Assembly (NCBI GenBank): GCA_015039465.1
Contig: MU130026.1
Location: 62,001 to 126,000 of the forward strand
DNA: 64,000 bases
Direction: 5' to 3'
Origin: Phlegmacium glaucopus
Taxonomy: Eukaryota; Basidiomycota; Agaricomycetes; Agaricales; Cortinariaceae
Below the pieces are notes generated by a model, which saw only the letters and a list, made by a program, of their open reading frames with translations, was not told the origin of the DNA and did not search any database. This document shows, one piece after another, positions 44,136 to 55,226 of the stretch. The position numbers were made by a program, and so were the translations under genes. The first letter of the stretch is position 1. Each line of letters begins with the position of its first letter.

Positions 44136-46774
44136 CTAGTCGTGATTGAGCTCCTGATATTGCAGACGCCAATGAGATGACTCGTCGAAATCTGCAAGCT
44201 CTATATAATCCAGCCAGTAGACTGCAATACTGCCCATTGCAAGCTCAATTTTTAATTCATACTGTCCTTTCCCAAGATTGCCGATTTGTATCCACTGTTG
44301 GGCGAAATTATCGGGATTGAGATGCTTGGAATAGACCTGGTCAAAGCGAATGATGCTGGCATCCCCGGGTCCCTTGACACTGAGAATAACCCGGATCGTT
44401 GTAGGGTTTCCACTGCTGACACGGGTTCCAGAATGCGATAGGAGAAAGACTTTTGTTGCAGGACTTTGCGAAGAGACTTGGAACTTCACAGTGCAGAAGG
44501 ATAGCCCGGGCTCGTAAAACAACAAGTACGGGTTGCCGGGACGGTACGCGTCTGTTACGATAACATTGTTATAGGTGATGATCGTTCGGCCTTCCTCGAG
44601 GCGTTTCGAGACTGTTTCAGGGGATAAGGCAGGCAGTGTAGGTCCCATCTGTCCTCCGTAATGGGTCACTTTGGGCATCTGAACAACAGTGTTGACAATC
44701 TTTTGTTCAATTCTGGGCATAAGGCTGGTGGACACCGTAACCACCGTAATGACTTCGTTATATCGGATTAAATCCAGCAAGATGTCCAGGTCTCCTATTT
44801 GCGCGAGGAGTTTATCCGAGATATCGAGGAACCGGGTGTACTTGCTTATCATAACGCGGACCATGGAAGTTATGCTGTCGCGGGCCTTCTCTTCCGAGTC
44901 CCCTTGACCCTCGAGTTTGTCAAATATTTCCTTCTTAATTTTATCCAGCTCGTCGGCATGTTCCTGTTCCACCTGCCTCCTGTACCTCAATGCCTCCCAT
45001 CGCGCTTGACACCGCCGCTGCGCAATGGCAAGAGAGCTTTTGTCTCGATCACTTGATCCCGTGGCCGTGGTAGCCTTATCGGAAGCCTTCGCTATGGTGT
45101 CAGAAAACCTTTTTTCAAACGACTGAAACTCGTCTTGGAAATCCCTGACGGGGGCAGTTACCCAGTCTGACTCCCGCCATAGAGTGTTAACATCCTTGTG
45201 GTATGCGTTACGGTATTCGTCCGATTCCAATCTTGCAATCGCGGAAGTCCGCTGCTGCGATAACCTGGAAAGGGATGCATCCTTCCTAATACGCCATCGA
45301 GCATCAGCGCTTTTGGTGCCTTCGACGCCAAGTTCGGCCTCCAGAATTTTGCTCTGTTCCTCGGATCCGATCATGAAGGATTGCTGTCGACGTTTAAGTA
45401 TGCCTTGAACCATGGTTCCTCTCTCCGTCTTTAAGGCTTTTTCCTTCTTATCAAATTGATGCAACAATGCAAATTCCACAGCGAGACATTCATTGAAGAG
45501 CAGATACTCAATCTCATTGGTTTCCAGTTTTTCTCCTGAAAAAAAAGTATTCCATGTCCGACTTGGTAAGTGTTCCAAAGTGGTTTCCGTTCTTATGCTC
45601 TGGGCTTCTCAAGACCAATGACCAATCCGTGTCGAACGTGCGCTCCTTTTGAGGGTCACTAGCACAGGTATCAAAGAAAAACTGGGCAAAATTGGCTATT
45701 GAGGTGACGGAATAAGACTGTACCTGTTTGGGTGGCTTGGGCTTTTCGAGACCAATGACCCACTCTTGTTGGATGTAGGCTGATCATCACCGCGGCTAAC
45801 ACAAATATCAGGGAAAAACTGAGCAAAATTGGCTATTGAGATGACGGAATAGGACTGTACCTGTTTGGATAGCTTCGGTTTTCCCAGACTGATGATGACA
45901 AACTCTCCTGATCGTCACCGAGGCTAACACAAGTATCAGAGAAAAAATCGGCAAAATTGGCTATTGGGATGACGGAATAGGACTGTACCTGTTTGGGAGG
46001 CTTCGGGTTTCCGAGACTGATGACAAACTCTCGTTGAACGTGCCCTGATTGTCACCGAGGCTATCAGAGAAAAACCTAGAAAAACTCGGCAAAATTGGCT
46101 ATTGAGATGACGGAATACCGACGTACCTGTTTGGATAGCTTCGTTTTTCCGAGACTGATGGCAAACTCTTGTTGGACATGCCCTGATCGTCACTGAAGCT
46201 AACACAAGTATCAGAGAAAAACTTGGCAAAATTGGCTATTGAGTTGACAAAATAATACCATATTTTCAAAAGCACAGAAAGTTCGTGGCAGTGATTTTCC
46301 AATTGTTTCATAAATATGGTATCGCTCGTGAGGACGTTGTCTTTCGGCTGCATTTCAACACCCAAGTGGACCTGTAGGCTGTCCCATCGAGCGTCCGCCA
46401 CTTTGAAATATGTCCATGATGTTGGTGTCTTGTTAGGGTCCACAATTTTGACGACGAAGCTTGAGGTTTGCTCCTTGTAGTCGTATACAGCGACATAGAG
46501 AATCCTGGTAGTGATATTTCCCCGCCGATCCCCGGTCATGGTATAGTATACTGAAACGCCATCCCATGAAAGTGATTGGACTGGTCCAATGTACAAAGTG
46601 AGGTCTCGTAGGAAAGTATTGCTGCGCTTCACGGGTAAAAGCTTTTCGGCTTCAATCTCGGCTTCCGAATTGATACAAGTAAGTGGTGGTATATTTGGCG
46701 AGGTTTCCAGACTGAATTCAAGACCGCCGCTGCCGCAACGGTCGATTCCCACACTGGGTGACTTTCCATAAGGC
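44136..46774 (-). CDS. Unknown protein: beta-rich N-terminal part, tandem mini-exons, helical middle, beta-rich C-terminus
   Basis: Not recognised. The 5' part (46774-46260) reads GKSPSVGIDRCGSGGLEFSL, SWDGVSVYYTMTGDRRGNIT and RILYVAVYDYKEQTSSFVVK, beta-like. Five tandem units of about 137 bp follow, each a mini-exon such as FFSDTCVS-x-DDQ...SVSE...RSYPN and a roughly 42-bp intron. The large last exon (about 45550-44136, 470 residues) starts EKLETNEIEYLLFNECLAVE. It is helical and charged through RRQVEQEHADELDKIKKEIF, has a hydrophobic stretch IGDLDILLDLIRYNEVITVV, then a beta-rich end finishing GSIAVYWLDYIELADFDESS. The closing W-x-D-Y-I-E-L resembles the last strand of galactose-binding-like jelly rolls. 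No ATG is visible in frame at the 5' edge, where a stop and then a MITE adjoin. The true start is missing or lies in an unseen exon. It may be 5'-truncated. Confidence 0.55.
45660..46255 (-). repeat. Five tandem exon-intron units (128-138 bp)
   Basis: The motif GCAAAATTGGCTATTGAG recurs at 45686, 45823, 45951, 46089 and 46226 (spacings 137, 128, 138, 137). On the minus strand each unit is an exon-like stretch beginning TTTTTCTCTGATACTTGTGT. It ends AACAG, then GTACAGTC...TTGCC(C/G)AG, a 42-bp intron-like stretch. Confidence 0.85.
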
Positions 46775-46776
46775 TA

Positions 46777-46974
46777 CAGGGTCTTGCAATATGGTTTGCA
46801 CAAAAAAATTGTAGCGAAGCGTTATGATGTGACCGCCTGTCAATCAAATTTAGCCGAATCTTGACCTTCAAGCGTAGCTTCACTGTATTACTACAGGGAT
46901 GCGTGGAAATGTGGCTGTCAGTCACATCAAACACTGCGGTGAAATTTTTGTGCAAACCATATTGCAAGACCCTG
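46777..46974. mobile_element. TA-flanked MITE, 198 bp (Tc1/mariner-like)
   Basis: 30-bp perfect terminal inverted repeats beginning CAGGGTCTTGCAATATGGTT and flanked by TA on both sides (46775-46776, 46975-46976). It contains no coding capacity. It lies directly against the 5' edge of the minus-strand unknown gene. Confidence 0.88.
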
Positions 46975-46976
46975 TA

Positions 46977-48847
46977 ACTTGAATTTCTAACTCTAAACTA
47001 TTGACAGGTAGGGTCCTGTGCCGAAGTGCCGTATGGATACCGTCCTAATCTGGTACTAGACCTGTCAGGTGGCGTTTTTCAAGAGCTTTCTAAACCTTAA
47101 ATTTGGAGAGAGGGTATCGACCCCTCCTCCAGATTCTTGAATCCATCAACACCCAAATAAGGCTCTTCGGGTCCCATCCCGTTGCCGTTTTTGTGCTTTT
47201 CATCCATCCCGCGCCGACAAGAGCACCTCTCCCCCATTACCAGCGCTGTTCCATAGTGTTCCATGCAGCCAGCTCGACTTGTACCCTGGACCCTGAAGGC
47301 TCAGGCCCGTGCCTTTCGCAAGAGCTGGGGACGGCAGAGGTAATTTTGTGTTGGATTTTGCTGTTCATTGTGCAGAAATCGGCCCACATCCGCTCATGTG
47401 ATAAGTGCTGCGGCCAGGTGAGCATTGAATTCTTTAGCCTCACACTCCTCAGTCTCCTGCATGAACAGAAAGTGGCCATTTCTTCATCCATAGTACTGGA
47501 ACGATGACACGATGTAGATAACCGTCACACCTATCTGATGATAACTAAATCTGGATTCAAGTTAAATAATTTATTTGTTTTATGTCAGGTCGTTGTGGTT
47601 TAGAAAACCGCTAAATATAGGACCCCTGAATACTCAGCCAGATGCCTGATCTTTGGTGGGCGAAAAATTCCCACGGCTTTTCCTTTTAACTATGCATCGA
47701 TTGAGAGATTGGGAACCATTTTCCAAAAAAAAATTAAGTCAAAGAAGCGAATTTTTATCCGGAAAATGCCCCAAAACCACAATTTTTATCCGGACACAAA
47801 AAAGGGCTCCTGAGGCTGCATTTTGTGTATTTCGCCTCCACTCCGCCTGCGGCGCCTTTTGGGTGTGAAGATCAGACATTTGTCAGGATATTCGGGGGTC
47901 CTCTAAATATTCGTTGCCAGGTACACTTTTGAACTCCGAAATTAAGGTTTAGATTTGAAGAAATCAAGTTGGCCTTATGGAAAGTCACCCACTATTGCTC
48001 AATCCGATATAAGAACCTCATTCTCAATACTGAGAACTCGGAACACTCCCATGCTTCTCCAGCTATTTTTGACCACGGAGGAGGACCAACACGAGGACAA
48101 AGAGGGAACATGGAAAAAGGGTGGAGGAGGACACAACCCCTTCTCAGTCTTGAAACCATTTCGGCGTGCATGGTGGTATGATCATGGTCTCCGATCCGAT
48201 CATGAGTATAAGCTTCGGAGATCATGGATCTGGCGCTTGTCTGCGAGGCGAGCGTTCGATTTCGACCGATTTACCAAATTAGATATATTGATCTCGACTC
48301 ATCCGTGTCCGATTGAATATCATTCTCTTATCTGTGCACTGCTATATCCGTTCAGTGCAATGTCATGACATCCATGCGGCATGTCACCCTTCGTACCCTC
48401 ATTTCTTTCCGGTCTTGTCGTAATGGAAGCGTACAGCCTAGTCCTTGAGGCAGGCGGTGTTTATTCCATATGCTAGGACACAAACTCGCAATTTTCCAAC
48501 TTCAACACCATTTCCCGTGTCTTGGTGGTACCTTGCTGACGCCGCGGCGCCGGTTATAGCGGTCCCACTGGCATCCATCCATCCAAGTTGAATCAACGAT
48601 CCGAGTCATTCGTTTTCGACGTCACCCATAGCCCTTTCTCACAGGCCTTTGTCCTTGCGTTCTGCAGCTTATTTGGGTAACAAATGCCCTTGACCCAACT
48701 CCACGTTGAAGCAACAATCCAATTCGCTCATTCAAGCTATTTTCGACGTTATGCACAGCCCTTCGATGTCAAACGAATAGTATAAATGAGTTCCCCAAGT
48801 TTTTTGGCTTGTAATCAACCCACATAATCTCAATCAAACAAACTGCA
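46977..48847. other. Intergenic, 1.9 kb
   Basis: No gene was recognised. A 20-bp word at 47972-47991 is identical to the reverse complement of 46755-46774 (edge of the unknown gene). The last 60 bp before 48848 include TATAAATGAG (48781-48790), a good TATA box for the TPR-CHAT gene. Confidence 0.5.
48781..48790 (+). promoter_or_regulatory. TATA box of the TPR-CHAT gene
   Basis: TATAAATGAG lies 58 bp upstream of the ATG at 48848. The leader after it is rich in C and A (CAACCCACATAATCTCAATC), as is usual for fungal transcription starts. Confidence 0.5.
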
Positions 48848-51800
48848 ATGCGTTCGCACCAGATGTACGAGGAAGAGATGATTGGGGTGGGAGAAGGATT
48901 CCCTGTGTGGATTGGCGACCCGTATGGTTCCCCGTATGAGGTTGAAATTGGCGATATTGTGCAAATGTGGTAGGTTCCATATCCTTCTTATCTACTGTAC
49001 GATTCACTGTGTCACTTCCAGGGAAGGAAAGATTGAGTTGGTGCGCTCCAAATTCTATACCTTCCAGCACGGCATGAGGTTGGCGCGAAAGTCTTTTCCT
49101 ACACCTATTTTCTCAAAGCAAACACATCGACACGAAATTTACGCCCACGGCAAGGGACAGTGAGCATTTTGCATGCATTCATCGTTAACATGTTCTTTCA
49201 AGTATTTCAACTAGGGCGGCTCCGGTTTTGAACGCGGAAGCTCACGTGTCATACACGTCCTCCCATAGCGTATGTGCAGTTTTGCACCTGGAGCAAAAAT
49301 CAGCGGAATTTACGAGTTGTTCTGACCCCGATTCGGCGGCTATAGGGGAGCTGTTTTTGAGAGATGGCCAAAGTTGGGCAGACTCGGCAGGTATTCCCGT
49401 GGAGCGGTTGATCCTCGTCACAGGATTTTATAAGACTGGGAACTGGGAAGCAGCGGTTCTGACCTCAAATAGTTCTGACGCCCAGGTTGGCCTCGCACTG
49501 GACGCGGCGGGCGTGGCGGGTGGAGGTTTTTCAATCAATTGGGCTTCTGATCGGACCTCTAGTCATTGGTATTCGACAGGCCACTGCCACTCGGGCCAAC
49601 ACGAGTCGCCCACTATCAGTAACCATCGGCAGACATCGTTTTTCCAATGTTGTCATGCCTCCGAGCATAAACAACAAAACCAATGCATCTTCTTGCGGGG
49701 ATATCGATTCCGTGATTCCAAGTTTTTTGTCCGCAAACTCGTAGAACTTGAAGGACGCACTGTGGCAAAAGAGCCTTCATTGCTACAGAGGCTGGGTATC
49801 CGGAACAAATTGAAATCAGCTTCGAACGCAAACCAAGCCAACAGTGGCACTGCTCCAATGCCTCCGCCTACTGGAGAACATTTAGAATCTATTGAAGGTA
49901 ACCCTGATTCCAATGGTTGTGTAAGTAGCGGTCGAGTAAAGATTAAACCAAGGATTATTGACTTACTTGTGATTTAGGACGATTTGTATGACGCAATAGC
50001 TATCAAGAAGTTCTTGGTGAGATGTCACAAGTGATGCTCAATGGTAGCTGACGGTTTTCCTAGCTTGACAAAAACTTGAAGGTTGTATTGGTCCATGATG
50101 ACGAGGTGATTGAATTGCTTAAAAAAGAGGGACCACCCGAGGAAGTGGACTCTGCTGTCATCGAACAATGGTCGAGTGAACAAATTGATGAAAAATATTC
50201 ACCGATTGTTAAATCTGTTTCTCCCGTCCAGGGTACGGCCCCAAATCACTTATGGCCACCTCCAAACATACTGACGAAGTTGAAATCGCAGCCTCCGTCG
50301 CCCATAGTCAAGGACAACCACCGCTCGAACCCACAACCGAAAACGCCGGACAGACGGGAGGTTCAATTCCAGTTCTAGACACCTCTGGTACAACTTCCCC
50401 CAAGCGAAAGAGGCTGTCGACCAGTGAAACCTTAGGCACGTTCTGCGATTATTATGCTTCGATTCAGAGCTTGACCTTGAATTCTTGTCATCCTCAGTGA
50501 ATATTTCCCCTTCCAAGAAGGACGAAGAACATTCCGAAAGTACGACTCAATACACCCCACACCAACAACCACCCCAGAACCTAATAATTCCATACCTTGA
50601 ATCCATGCCAAGCATGGTACAAGGGACAGAGGGAATAGTCACCACATCTGAACACAGTTCATCGCCTGAAACGCCACTCCACAGCATTGTGTCGATCCCC
50701 GAAGACACTGCATTGCACCAACCAACGCTACCGGAAAGTACTGGGGAACCTCATGACATTGCGAACATCCTTTCATCAGCCGTATCCAACGGTTCCAGTG
50801 AACAATCAAGTCGAAAAGGATTATTGAAGGGTAAAGCTTGATTTCATTTTGTGTTTTCCGCCTGTCCTCACCCTGCGACTAAGATATTTTCTTCGAATTT
50901 TGGTCGCCAGGTCACTTCAATGCTGAGCTGACACTGAGAATCATGCAGGGTGATAACTTCGAGACCTTGCGCCTGACAAAGATTTCTCCTACGAAATGGA
51001 AAGCCGTTGAGAATATCTACTTGTGAGTCATTTTTCGAAACGAGTTTTCAACCAAACTAATAAAGCGGCGGGTAATGCGACAAAATTCCAGAGATGCCGG
51101 CGATATGATGTTGATCGTTCAGTCAAAGGATGGAGGTGATGAGGCCTTCCTTACTCTCACTGCGGACGAAATTTATGCTATGACATATGCAATGGAAGGT
51201 ACGCCCAAGACAAGTTGTTTGTCATCCTTACATGCACTTAAAATGGTTGTGTCCGTAGACACTCGAGCAGAGCATGTGTTTGCATCAGTGAAAGAGGACA
51301 ATCCCATAAGAGTCAGGATGACTTCTACAGTGTGTACGTGAGGGATGACTGCATTCAGATCCATTATGATTTACTGACCCATTTGTAGCTTCAAGTTCAC
51401 CCCTTGGGTCAGGTGATATGAATGCTGCCGCAAGGCGAGCTGCCCTGCAAGCAATTAGTACTGCCAGTGCATTCCAGCGCCGTTTCGAAGAGACAGGGAA
51501 TGTTGACGACATTACTCAAGTAATTTCCCATTGTGAAAGTGCAATTTCCTTGACTCGGACTTCATCTGGCCTTGGGCTTGATCTCCCTCCCTCCGCTTGC
51601 GGCTTCCTTGGAAATGCATACTTAAGTCGCTTTACATGCATAGGCAATCTTCAGGATATTGACCATGCTATATCCCACCACCAGAAAGCTGTCCAATCCA
51701 CTCCTTCTGGCCATGCTGACCTTCCAAGTCGGTTGAACAACCTTGGGAATTCGTACTTACGTCGCTTCGAATGCACTGGTGACCTCCAGGATATTGAGCA

Positions 51801-54800
51801 TGCTATATCCCACCACCAGAAAGCTGTCAAATCCACCCCTTCTGGCCATGCTGACCTTCTTGCTTTGTTCAGCAACCTTGGAAATTCGTACTCATGTCGA
51901 TTTGAATCCACTGGCAATCTTCAGGATATTGACCATGCCATATCCTACCACCAGAAAGTTATCGAATCCACTCCTTCTGGCCATGCTGACCTTCCACGTT
52001 GGTTCGACAACCTCGGAACTTCATACTCACGTCGCTTTCGACGCTCTGGAAACCTCCAGGATATTGACCGTGCCATATCCCATCACCAGAAAGCTGTTGA
52101 ATCCGCTCCTTCTGGCCACACTGACCTTTCGGGTTGGTTCAACAACCTTGGAAATTCGTACTTACATCGTTTTGAACGCACCAGAAAGCTCCAGGATATT
52201 GACTGTGCCATATCCCACCACCAGAAAGCTATTCAATCCACTCCTTCTGGTCACACTGACCTTGCAAGGCAGTTCAACAACCTTGGAAATTCGTACGCAA
52301 CTCGCTTCACATGCACTGGTGACCTCCAGGATATTGACCATGCCATATCCCACCACCAGAAAGCTGTTCAATCCACTCCTTCTGGCCATGCTGACCTTCC
52401 GAGGTGGTTTGATAACCTTGGAAAATCGTACTCATCTCACTTTGTTTACACTGGCAATCTTCAGGATATTGACCATGCCATATCCTACCACCAGAAAGCT
52501 ATTCAATCCACTCCTTCTGGCCACACCCAGCTTCCGGCTGGGTTCAGCAACCTTGGAATTTCGTACTTACATCGCTTTGAACGCACCGGCGACCTCAGGG
52601 ATATTGACCGTGCCATATTCTACCACCAGAAAGCTGTCGAATCCACTCCTTCTGACCACGCTGACCTTCCGAGTCACTTCGGTGACCTTGGAAATTCGTA
52701 CTTACGTCGCTTCGAATGCACTGGTGACCTCCAGGATATTGACCATGCCATATCCCACCACCAGAAAGCTGTTCAATCCACTCCTTCTGGTCACGCTCGG
52801 CTTCTGGCTGGGTTCAGCAGCCTTGGAAGTTCGTACTCAGGTCGCTTTGCATGCACCGGCGACCTCCAGGATATTGACCATGCCATATTCTACCACCAGA
52901 AAGTTGTCGAATCCACTCCTTCTGGCTACGCTGACCTTCTGACTGGGTTCAACAACCTTGGGAATTCGTACTTGCATCGCTCTGAACGCACCGGCGACCT
53001 CCAGGACATTGACCGTGCCATATCCCACCACCAGAAGGCTGTTCAATCCTCTCCTTCTGGCCACGTTGAACTTCCGAGTCTGTTCAGCAACTTGGGAAGT
53101 TCGTACTTATATCGCTTCAACAGCACCGATTATTTGCCCGATGTCCAGAACAGCATTGCTTCATATCGTCAGGCTGCTGAGGCAAATGGCATCCCATCCA
53201 TTCGCCTGAACGCTGCTAGGGAAGCGGCCATGCTCTCTTCCATCCATGATCACTCTCAATGCCTGACTGACTTTGCTCTTGCCATTAGTTTGCTTGCAGA
53301 GGTTGCTGGGTTGGAACAAACAATCCATCGCCGTCATGCTAACCTTCATGGCCGTTCTGATCTTGTGGGATCTGCTGTGGCCACTGCTCTCCATTTTGGT
53401 GAAGCTGATCTTGCGCTCAAATGGCTTGAGGAAGGCCGCTGCTTGGTGTGGAATCAGCTCAACCAACTCCGTACACCAATTGATAATCTCCGCATGAGGA
53501 ATCCATCCTTGGCCGATCGCTTCATAAAGGTCGCAAGTGCCTTAGAGTCCTATGGAACCCGTTCAATCTTGTCCACTCCTTCTTCACATGCAACACTTGC
53601 AGAAGACATTCGCCTTCAGGATGACACTCGAAATCATACCATTCACGCTGCAGAATATACCCGATTTCTGAAAGAGATTCGGGGTCTTCCGGATTTTGAC
53701 GACTTTCTCCAACCACCTAAGACAACCAACCTCCTCTCCTCGTTACCCCCCAATGGTCCACTTATCATATTCAACATTCACAAAACCCGGTGTGATGCCT
53801 TGGCTCTTATAGCTGGGATCGAGGAGCCTCTGCATATCCCTCTAGAGCACTTCAGTCTCGAGCAAGCAGAGCGACTGCAGACCCTTCGATTTGACCTACT
53901 CAGGCAGCGGGAGGTGGAAGATCATGATCGCATGGCTCTGCGTGTTCGATCTAACCCATCATCCATGTCATTTATCCTAAAAGAACTTTGGTGCAAAGTT
54001 GTCCAACCAATTCTTGAAGCGCTAGGATACGCTGTAAGGTGTTGCCTACTGTCAACTTATTTGTACTGATATTTTGCACTCTCAGCTCAATCCTTCAGAT
54101 CGCCGCCGTATATGGTGGTGCCCAACCGGCCCACTCGCATTTCTTCCACTCCACGCAGCCGGGATATATGGCTCAGCATACAAACCAGGATTGTGTGTCT
54201 CCGATTTCGTGGTTTCATCATATACACCGACCGTCCAGTCCCTTAACGAGAAGTCCTCCACCACCGCCACCACCTCTCTCAAATGTACCAACCTTGTGCT
54301 TATTAGTCCAAACACGCCAGATCTTCCCTCAATACCTTTCACACGAAAGGAGATACATGATCTCAAAGCACTGGTGGACCAGTTCGTCATCGACGCACTG
54401 CTGTTGGAAGATGCCGAGGCCACTACAGACAAAGTGAAGAGAGAAATGAATGCTCATAGTTGGGTTCACTTTGCCTGCCATGGCATCCAGGACGTGAACG
54501 ATCCTCTCAAGAGTGGCCTCCATCTCTATGACGGTCGCCTGGAGCTTCTCGAGATCATGCGACAGAAGATATCGAACCCTGAGTTGGCCTTCCTTTCGGC
54601 TTGCCAGACGAGCAAAGGCGACCTCAAACTGTCAGAAGAAGTTGTCCATCTCGCTGCTGGTATGCTTGCTGCTGGTTATCGCGGGGTGGTTGGTACGATG
54701 TGGAGCATTTCTGATATGCATGGGCCAGAGTTTGCGAGGGAGTTTTATCAATATTTGCTTAGGGAGAAGGGGTCAGAGGGATTGGACAGTACTCGGGCAG

Positions 54801-54901
54801 CGTATGCCTTGGATTACGCTACAAGGAAGGTTCGAGAGACTCTCAGTGAGGATGACACTGCATTCCTGACATGGGTTCCATATGTACACTTCGGCTACTG
54901 A
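48848..54901 (+). CDS. TPR-CHAT protein (caspase-like peptidase with tandem TPRs)
   Basis: Large multi-exon gene, roughly 1,750 residues. Exon 1 reads MRSHQMYEEEMIGVGEGFPV, WIGDPYGSPYEVEIGDIVQM. The next exons give FYKTGNWEAAVLTSNSSDAQ and VGLALDAAGVAGGGFSINWA, an accessory region seen beside signalling domains in Agaricomycetes. A Ser/Thr/Pro-rich linker follows, then, across an intron at about 50833-50911, HFNAELTLRIMQGDNFETLR and DMMLIVQSKDGGDEAFLTLT. From 51.5 to 53.2 kb lie about twelve TPR units of 45 residues; eleven are nearly identical, centred on LQDIDHAISHHQKAVQSTPS. The C-terminal CHAT domain begins RRRIWWCPTGPLAFLPLHAA. It has HFACHGIQD and AFLSACQTSKGD, the His and Cys of the caspase-like dyad, and ends GYRGVVGTMWSISDMHGPEF. 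Both catalytic residues are present. Role inferred: recognition by TPRs, proteolysis by CHAT, in immunity or cell death. Whether 48.8-50.8 kb and the rest are one gene rests on a good in-frame splice (KGLLKG/HFNAEL). Confidence 0.82.
51643..53127 (+). repeat. Eleven 135-bp tandem repeats encoding 45-residue TPRs
   Basis: Period is exactly 135 bp, as shown by GGAAATTCGTACT-type words spaced 135 apart and by AGGATATTGACCATGCCATA recurring. Units are alike at the DNA level, including synonymous sites. Residues around PSRLNN / RWFDN / AGFSN / SHFGD vary most. Confidence 0.92.
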
Positions 54902-55226
54902 TATCTTTCTTTGTTTCGTCGTTGTCGTTACAATCTCGTATTCTCACTATTTAGTCTTACAGTATTCTACCTCGGATTCATATCTCATGTCCTTCTGACT
55001 GGCAGCGTGAGGTTGGCGTGAGGCATATCGATCTACATGAAAATGTGCACTGATGGATTTGTCGATAAGAAACCGGAGGACGTACAAATGGAGCTATTTG
55101 TAATGTCGGGACGGCACGACTTGCCGTCAGTCTGCCCCTTGATTTCTCCCATGAGACTTGCAGCCCTTGAGCTTACAATAATATTCCGCCAAATCTAATT
55201 GTCTCCACGTTAAATCGACCCAAGCA
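54902..55226. other. Intergenic between TPR-CHAT gene and next gene
   Basis: 325 bp holding the terminator of the TPR-CHAT gene and the promoter of the next gene, same direction. No gene or repeat was seen. Confidence 0.5.

Noticed and set aside
45936..46229. 97-codon repeat protein reading through exon and intron units
   Set aside because: Repeat periods of 137 and 128 bp would break the frame across the array, and GT/AG borders recur in each unit.
47103..47507. 134-codon plus-strand open frame
   Set aside because: No known motif, no splice context and no TATA or leader; it looks like chance.
49226..50841. Separate gene upstream of the TPR-CHAT gene
   Set aside because: A clean GTAAAG...CCAG intron joins KGLLKG to HFNAELTL in frame, so a single gene is favoured, though not proven.
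51743..52942. 399-codon open frame in the TPR array
   Set aside because: Shadow frame kept open by the 135-bp repeats; the 883-codon frame encodes the TPRs.
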